From: Brachypodium distachyon
Taxonomy: Eukaryota; Streptophyta; Magnoliopsida; Poales; Poaceae
Direction: 5' to 3'
NCBI RefSeq assembly: GCF_000005505.3
Contig: NC_016135.3
Location: 2,752,001-2,816,000, forward strand
DNA: 64,000 nt
The stretch's first letter is position 1; each line of letters begins with the position of its first letter. Shown piece by piece: positions 58,113 to 64,000 of this stretch. The notes below the pieces were generated by a model, which saw only the letters and a program-made list of their open reading frames with translations, was not told where the DNA came from and searched no databases. The position numbers and the translations under genes are program-made.

Positions 58113-59439
58113 TGAAGGGGCGCGTAGAGATAAACAAAAACTTTTCCTACGCGAACTCCCAAGATCTAGCCGAGGTAGAAGGCCACGAGGATTACCACTA
58201 GACGCGCAGTTGCGGATTATCGATGCGGCGCCTTGATGCAGTGCAGTCCCTCGATCCGATCCAGCCGATCCAATCCCGCGATCGTCGAAGTGCTGAACGT
58301 ACAGCACCTCTGCCGGTATCCACACGTGCGAGGAGGAGCTCCGGCGGCGGACTGCTAGGTCCGGTGCGACGGTTGAACTGAATCGGGCTAGGGTTCTCAA
58401 CGCATGAGAGTGGAAAAACCGTTTCCCTTAGGCATCCCACGCCCCTGCTTATATACCGAGTGGAAGTGGGCTCCAGCACTTGTGGCCCATCCACTCTGCG
58501 AGTCCAACTCGCATTGTCAGCCCAATTCCAGTTCAGGTCCAACCCGATCAAATACTTGCTCCCGCTCTTAAGTGTGTGACCCCGCAGGCTCATGGCGACT
58601 TGGACACGATTGGAGTCCGACTCTCAATCGATCAATCGGTAGCGGCTCCTAGCAGAACGTGCCGACTCCCAAGTACCATCGAGTCATGACGACGTACCTT
58701 CCAATGTGACATACGTCTTAGTCCCTTTTGCCTCACGATATACCTTGTCCAACTATAGGCGATTAATCGTCATCCTTTTAATAGTTCAACTCTCTTCTCG
58801 ATCTGTGATATACGATTCATCCGACTAACTCTTAGTCGATCGACCCGGTTAACAGTTAACCAAGTCGCGCATAGCCATGCTTCCCGAATCATATCACTCG
58901 AGAGGGCCCAGAGAATATCTCTCCAGTCGGAGGGGCAAAATCCCATCTTGGTTATCCACATCACACAGCTTGATTCTCAGTCAACCCGAACTCTGCCTTT
59001 ATAACTGCCCTGTTACGGAACAACGTTTGACAGAACCTAAGTTGGTGATCCACAACTCGGATTGTGCGATAACCTCAGGTCTAAGGATTACATTGATTGA
59101 GACATGCAAATGACGACCTACTCGTTGCATCTCAATATGGGTCAGTCCGACTCGCTAAACTCTTTAGCCGAGTCCGTGTAAGCTGGAATGACATCACCAT
59201 GCCCATGACAAGTGGAAACGAGTCATCAGCCAACTTTCACATTAGTCTAGGTTATGTGTCCAGCACAACCTCAATGACTAAGGACAATTTAGTATGAACA
59301 ACATGAGTACATAGTTCCACAATCAAATCACATATTCAGTGATACATATCAGATGTTCAAACAAGGACAACTTAATAATATTTATGAATACATTGGGAAT
59401 TACATCATACATGATTGCCTCTAGGGCATATTCCCAACA
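58113..59439 (-). repeat. solo copia LTR in the non-autonomous element (1,327 bp)
   Basis: Minus-strand copy of the same LTR as 5516-6844, flanked by TATTC at 58108-58112 and 59440-59444. TATA box at 58449-58455 on the minus strand. It lies in the 5' LTR; the 3' LTR shows the uninterrupted site (GGCAATATTCCCCG near 62010). Confidence 0.96.
58449..58455 (-). promoter_or_regulatory. TATA box of solo copia LTR
   Basis: TATATAA on the minus strand at the same place in the LTR as at 5853-5859. Confidence 0.65.
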
Positions 59440-59891
59440 TATTCCCCGAAGCCCTGCTAGCCCCTTTCGGGCTGGTAGCTTGCCGGGGAGCTCATAGACG
59501 CTCCCCGGGATGAGACCTTCCCGGGAACTCGGGAACGGGGCCCGCGCGTCGCGCAGCGGTGGTACCCCGGGTGCCACTGGTGCGACAGTAGCCCCCGGGC
59601 GTGGGCCGGCATCACCTGTTCCCACAAGCGGAGCAGTGGACGCACGATCTCCGCCCTAACTCCCCCCCCCCCCCTAAATAGGGTAGTTAAGGCCACTCCG
59701 CGCATTACTCCCAGTGATTAGGAGTTATCCCCGCGCACCCATGGGGTACGGAACCAGCCGTTACCAAACGGCCGAGCGTCATAAAGCCTCCATTGTTGCC
59801 AAAAAGGGGAACAACACTTCGCCCCTTCGCCTCCATCCTCTTCCGGCATCTCGTATCCCTGCGCTCCTGCCAGCTTCCGCCCTCGCTTTCC

Positions 59892-61858
59892 ATGGTGCCG
59901 CCCACCACCAGGAAGGGGAAGGAGGTCAAAACCTCGAAGAAGCCCGCGACAAGCAAGACCGAGGCGGCCATCAAAACGGCCGCCGCCAAGGACCAGAAGA
60001 GGCGGGAGATGCGTGCCATAGTCGCCTTCTTCCACCCCGGCTATAACGGCGAGGCGCTGGGAAAGGTCCGGCATGCCGTCGCCTCCAGCTTTAACGAGCA
60101 CGGGTGTTCCGGGTGTTCGCGCACTTCCTCCTTTGCGGCATGGTGCCGCCCTTCTCTCTGTTCCTCCACGCACTGATGGAGTCTTATCAGTTGCGGGTGG
60201 CGCAGCTCCACCCCACCTCGTTGTTCCTCCTCGCCACCTTCCAGTTCCTCTGCGAGATGTTCGTGGGGGTGATGCCGTCGGTGGGGCTCTTCCGCCACTA
60301 CTTCTACCCGCGCATCGACAACGCGAAGGCGATGTCGTCAGGGGTGGTCTTCCGCGCCCGCGACCAGTTGAAGTCCAAGTTCATCGTCCGGTCGGGGAAG
60401 AAGATTGAAAAAGAGTGGCGGGGCAACTGGTGCTGGGTCTGGGTGGAGGACCCCCAGGAGTTCATCCAGTCGCCGACGGAGTTGCCGGTACCCCAGAACG
60501 GCTGGCAGGACAGGTACCACCGCGACGCCGACCTCCTCCCCATCGTGGAGAAGATCAAGGTGCTGTGGCTAGCGGGGCTCACCGATGTTGACGTAGCACA
60601 CACCTTCGTCCATCGATGCATAGCCCCACTGCAGCTACGCTCTCGGCCCGCATGGATGTACACGGGTTCCGGGGACAGGAGACGCCTCCAGGTGGACGGC
60701 ATGGACTTGGAGGCCCTCAGGACATGGGTGAGGGGGATCTCCGGCGAGATCTTCCAATCAATGGAGTTCCCGCTGGGGGTTTCCGCTCTCCATGCTGGCG
60801 TCAAGGTGCTCAACGACATCGTCGGCGCCTTCCCGCCCTGCAACGAGTGGGGGCTGATGGACGACACCCCCATCCGGGTCCCGCACGCTCCCCCGCAAGC
60901 ACCCCGTGGGAAGAAGGTGCTCGAGGAGAGCGAGGGCGGGTCCGAGCCCAGCTGGCCCTCCCTTCGGTCGCTGGACGACGAGGCAGGCCAGGTGGCTGCG
61001 TCCCCGGAAGTCGTCGCCGTGGAGGACGACGACGAGGAAAGCAGCAACAGCGCGCCCTTGATCGTGAGAAGATCAAGGGCGTTCGCAGCGGCCGCAGCCG
61101 TCTCCTCAATGGCGACGTCCGCCCCGGCAGCGGCCCCCAACCTGGTGGCCGCTTCTGGGGCTCCCGTCGGTACCTCGATGGCATCCGCGGCAACAGGGGC
61201 CGCGGGTGCCTCGGCGGCGGCCCCTGCCTTGGCAGCGGCCGCCCGCACCGCGGCGGGAACCGGTCCCGGGGTGCCCGTCAGTACCCCGGCGGCGCCAGCG
61301 CCTGTGGGGGTCACCTGCGCCCCGGCAATGGCCTTCGCCCCGATAGCGGGGGCCTCCGCGAGTTTGGCTCCTGGTGCCACGGCGGCCTTGCCGTCGACAC
61401 CCGGAGTTCTCCGGGTCATGATGACGCCGCGGACGCCCACGGCGCCGCCCGCTCGTGGGGTCTTCCGAGGTTCCGCGCTCCGGCGCAACCCCCCGAAGTC
61501 CTCCTTGCCGGCGGGTGCCAGCAAGAGGGCGAGGAGCGATTCCCCGTCCGGCACACCAAGCAAGAGGACGTGCGCCGACGCCGGTATGTCTTCGTTAATT
61601 CTCTGCAACTGCAATTTCTATTAGCTAGGCTCATGAACGTACCTCCTTTCTGTAGCGGGCGGCAGCTCGCCCGCGGCAATCCTTGTGGATGCTCCCACTG
61701 GCGTAGGCGAAGCAAAGGAGGCTGCCCCGGCAAGCCCGACAGCCGCACAAGGTAACCGCCCTGGTCGCTCTTGTCCGCCTTCTAAGGCACCATCCTTCGC
61801 CGATCCTCATGCTTCCAATTGTTGCAGGCACAAGCACGCCCATGCCCGGAACCACGTA
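59892..61858 (+). pseudogene. PF04195-type ('putative gypsy type transposon') gene, frameshifted and 3'-truncated
   Basis: The likely start is the ATG at 59892 (MVPPTTRKGKEVKTSKKP). Near 60103 the frame shifts and continues as RVFAHFLLCGMVPPFSLFLH and FLLATFQFLCEMFVG, the Pro/aromatic-rich core of this plant family. Then follow charged segments (DLEALRTWVRGISGEIFQ) and a long Ala/Pro-rich, probably disordered, tail. Intron-like gaps at 61584-61655 (GTATGT...TGTAG) and 61752-61827 (GTAACC...TTGCAG) suggest a spliced transcript. The third exon is cut after about 30 bp by the join to the 3' LTR. The family's role is unknown; it may be Gag-like. Confidence 0.75.
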
Positions 61859-62163
61859 CCCGCGTGGCGCTGTCCACTTGGCCCCATGCCCGAGGCGGGG
61901 GCACGAGCCCGGGAATCCCCAGTCCCAGCAAGTCGACCCCGGGAAGCACCTGGGCCCAACGCCCCCGGGATCCCCCTCCCGGGAAGCAGCTTCCCGGGAG
62001 GTGCCCAGGCGGCAATATTCCCCGAAGCCCCGCTAGCCCTTTTCAGGCTGGTAGCTTGCCGGAGAGCTCATAGACGCTCCCGGGGATGAGACCTTCCCGG
62101 GAACACGGGATCGGGGCCCGCGCGTTGCGCAACGATGGTACCCCGGGTGCCACTGGTGCGACA
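61859..62163 (+). repeat. 3' LTR remnant of the non-autonomous element
   Basis: Matches 57951-58112 joined to 59440-59587, with many substitutions. Ends GGTGCGACA, followed by the GCCGC duplication. The first half of the LTR is deleted. Confidence 0.85.
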
Positions 62164-64000
62164 GCCGCCGTCTCCCTCAGCTCCGGCCGAGCGCGCCGCC
62201 CTGGGGTAACCCCTAGTCCCCGACTAATCGCATCGGGCCACGCGGCAGAGCGATTTTCCTTTTCTTTTTCGGCTAAGATTAAAATTGCACTTTTACAGAT
62301 TAGTCCCTGTAACTTCAAAGCATCGTAACTTTTAAACTGTTCGTCCAAAAATTATGATCCACACCTTTCTGGAATCGTCCCAACTTGTAGAATATTTTGG
62401 CACTGTCCAAATTCAAATTTGAATAATCTAAACTAGGTCAATTTACAGAAAGGCTTTAAATGTCATTTAAATCATAACTAATTATTTAGAAGTCCTTTTT
62501 GCATGAAACCAGTGCCCAAATTTTTTTTTTATTATCCTCTGTCAAATAGGACAGAGAAATAAATATTTTGAATTAATTTATTTGACTGATGCAAATAAAA
62601 CCTTATTTTAGGGTTTAAACCCCAGCGTTTGCTTTTTTGTTTAAAACCCTAATGCTTTTGTTTTAATTACTTATGCTTAGGATCAGTAGATCACCCAAAT
62701 AAAATAAACCAAGCTCATATCACATGTTTTACATAGCATCATGGCATACGTTTTTGGTCGTGATGTGAATTGTGTGTTTATGTATGTGAATGTTTGTTTG
62801 TCTCGTATAGTTTTCTCGGAGAGCGAACCTTGCGAGTGTGACGAGTGTTTGAACTCGAACCACTGAGACAAAGGCAAGTTCACTTTTATCATTTCACCTA
62901 TTATTTTCTATGCATTAGATGTTTTATCAGTTGCATTTTTAGGAATATTATTGTACCTATGCTAGCTATGAATCTCCTAGTAGTATACGATACCCCTGCC
63001 ATGTCCTTACCACCAATCGCCAACGTAGGTAGTCAAATGTTATGCTATGTTAGTATTCGAGGGTGGTATTATTACAATATGTTATCATTGTCATTGAGGA
63101 GTAATTTCGGAAAGCAAAACAACCCCAATAAATCGTTCTCGGTGGGCGGCTTTGAGTTTTCGGTTGTCATGACGTTAGGTCCATTTCTATGGGGCCTGCT
63201 GAGTCGTCTCTCCGTGTGATTCGGGAGCGTCCATGGTCGTCTCCCCGTGCGATTCGGGGAGCGCCTGCGTCACAATGTGGGATGCCACCCGGGATAATCA
63301 GAGACTGAACTAGTTTCCTGTTTAGTAGCTTCCAGTACAACCACATGGTATCATGGGCTCTGCCAGGATGGATGTAAGACATATGATCCTGGATCCGAGG
63401 GATTGTGTAGATGTAGCCGTGTAGGTGGGAACGTAGGTCCCTCAGGTGGTCTGGGTGATTATGGTCTGAAAATTCCTGTAATCGATGCCGTTGCTACTCT
63501 ACCCTGAGGACAGCAAGGGATTAACACGTCGATTTCTGTGGGGAAAGTGTACAACCTCTCGAGAGTGTCAAACTAAGTACTTAGCCGTGTCCCCGGTTAC
63601 GGACAATTTCGAGCAACTAGATATGGGGGCTGTAAGGAAGGTCTCACTCATTCCAATTTCTTAAATAAAATGAATGGTTTGAACAGGGTAGGGGCACTTG
63701 ATGTTTCTACTCAATGTGCTCTAGGTTAATAGGAGCATGGGTGTTTATACCCCGTGTCCGATAGTGATAAAACTACTTAATAAAATGATAGGATGATATA
63801 TTGATGCTTTTATGAAATTAGCCAAACCCCACCTTGCCAAATACCGCATATATACTTGACAGGATCTGTTATAACCCTTATGAACTTGCCAATACATTCA
63901 ATGTATTGACCCCCTAGTGGCTACAACGTTTAAATGTTGCAGGTTAACCAGGTGAAGAGTGAGGTGCGAATTGTTAGGGTTACGAGTTTACATCCCAACA
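62164..64000 (+). repeat. gypsy G6 LTR, right piece (cut by window end)
   Basis: Resumes the G6 LTR after GCCGC, with the same order of conserved blocks as 17150-19000 in the solo A2 LTR. Palindrome copy at 63890-63908. The window stops some 300 bp before the LTR end expected from other copies, so solo or full element cannot be decided. Confidence 0.88.

Larger units (their letters stand above)
57406..59587 (+). repeat. 5' LTR of the non-autonomous element
   Basis: Starts TGTCGTCGCTCGG and ends GGTGCGACA, about 850 bp without the nested copia LTR at 58113-59439. The 3' half (57951 onward) matches 61859-62163. It contains a typical grass LTR phrase, ACCCAGGTTCGGGCC, near 57590. No clear primer-binding site was recognised after the end (TAGCCCCCGGGCG). 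Confidence 0.82.
57406..62163 (+). mobile_element. non-autonomous LTR element with PF04195-type gene (LARD-like)
   Basis: Flanked by GCCGC at 57401-57405 and 62164-62168. It has a 5' LTR (57406-59587, with a nested copia solo LTR), an internal gene, and only the last 305 bp of the 3' LTR (61859-62163). No protease, RT or integrase is present. The internal gene belongs to the grass 'putative gypsy type transposon' family, found in large retrotransposon derivatives. An internal deletion joins the gene's third exon to the 3' LTR. Confidence 0.85.

Noticed and set aside
59657..59680. Poly-C run as a possible structural signal
   Set aside because: A simple homopolymer of uncertain length, likely slippage or sequencing noise.
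60304..61614. 436-residue open frame antisense to the PF04195-type gene
   Set aside because: It is Ala-rich from high GC on the complementary strand, without known motifs.

Overview
This window is plant nuclear DNA, almost certainly from a large-genome grass (Poaceae). The evidence is the repeat content: Ty1/copia and Ty3/gypsy LTR retrotransposons, an En/Spm (CACTA) transposon, an L1-type LINE, and a non-autonomous LTR element carrying the grass 'putative gypsy type transposon' domain. I see no intact host gene, rRNA, canonical tRNA or CRISPR. The only host-derived sequence I can name is a fragment of a CBL-interacting protein kinase (CIPK) gene carried inside the CACTA transposon. I cannot name the species.

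Layout. (1) 1-6844: a copia element on the minus strand with an intact polyprotein, cut by the window start inside its 3' LTR. It sits in the LTR of gypsy copy G1. (2) 6845-8665: the 3' part of the G1 LTR, its tRNA-Met primer site and the first part of an extra open reading frame (ORF0). (3) 8667-8815: an orphan LTR scrap. (4) 8816-13606: gypsy copy G2 on the minus strand (partial gag, intact ORF0, primer site, LTR), facing G1 as a large inverted repeat. (5) 13607-14066: unassigned. (6) 14067-32763: gypsy copy G3 on the plus strand (ORF0, gag, protease, RT, RNase H, integrase, 3' LTR). It is inactive, lacks its 5' LTR and is broken by four solo LTRs. (7) 32764 to about 34640: a LINE fragment on the minus strand. 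(8) 34641-34745 plus 53731-54508: a gypsy LTR (G4) split by the CACTA element at 34746-53730. That element has matching termini, a 3-bp target duplication, a TNP2-type transposase gene, a Transposase_24-type second gene, the CIPK fragment and a nested solo gypsy LTR. (9) 54509-56324: part of a minus-strand gypsy LTR (G5), interrupted by (10) a plus-strand LTR (G6) at 56325-57405 and 62164-64000. G6 holds a non-autonomous LTR element (57406-62163), which in turn contains a solo copia LTR.

The region is best read as a stack of insertions, each dated relative to its neighbours by target-site duplications (TSDs). Six solo LTRs with perfect 5-bp duplications show frequent LTR-LTR recombination. 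Two related gypsy LTR subfamilies, called A1 and A2 here, have inserted into each other. The autonomous copia element looks youngest: its polyprotein is open, and the visible 3' LTR differs from the 5' LTR at 3 of about 210 compared bases. TSDs, frames and junctions were read by eye. Family names rest on motif recognition, and no database search was run.
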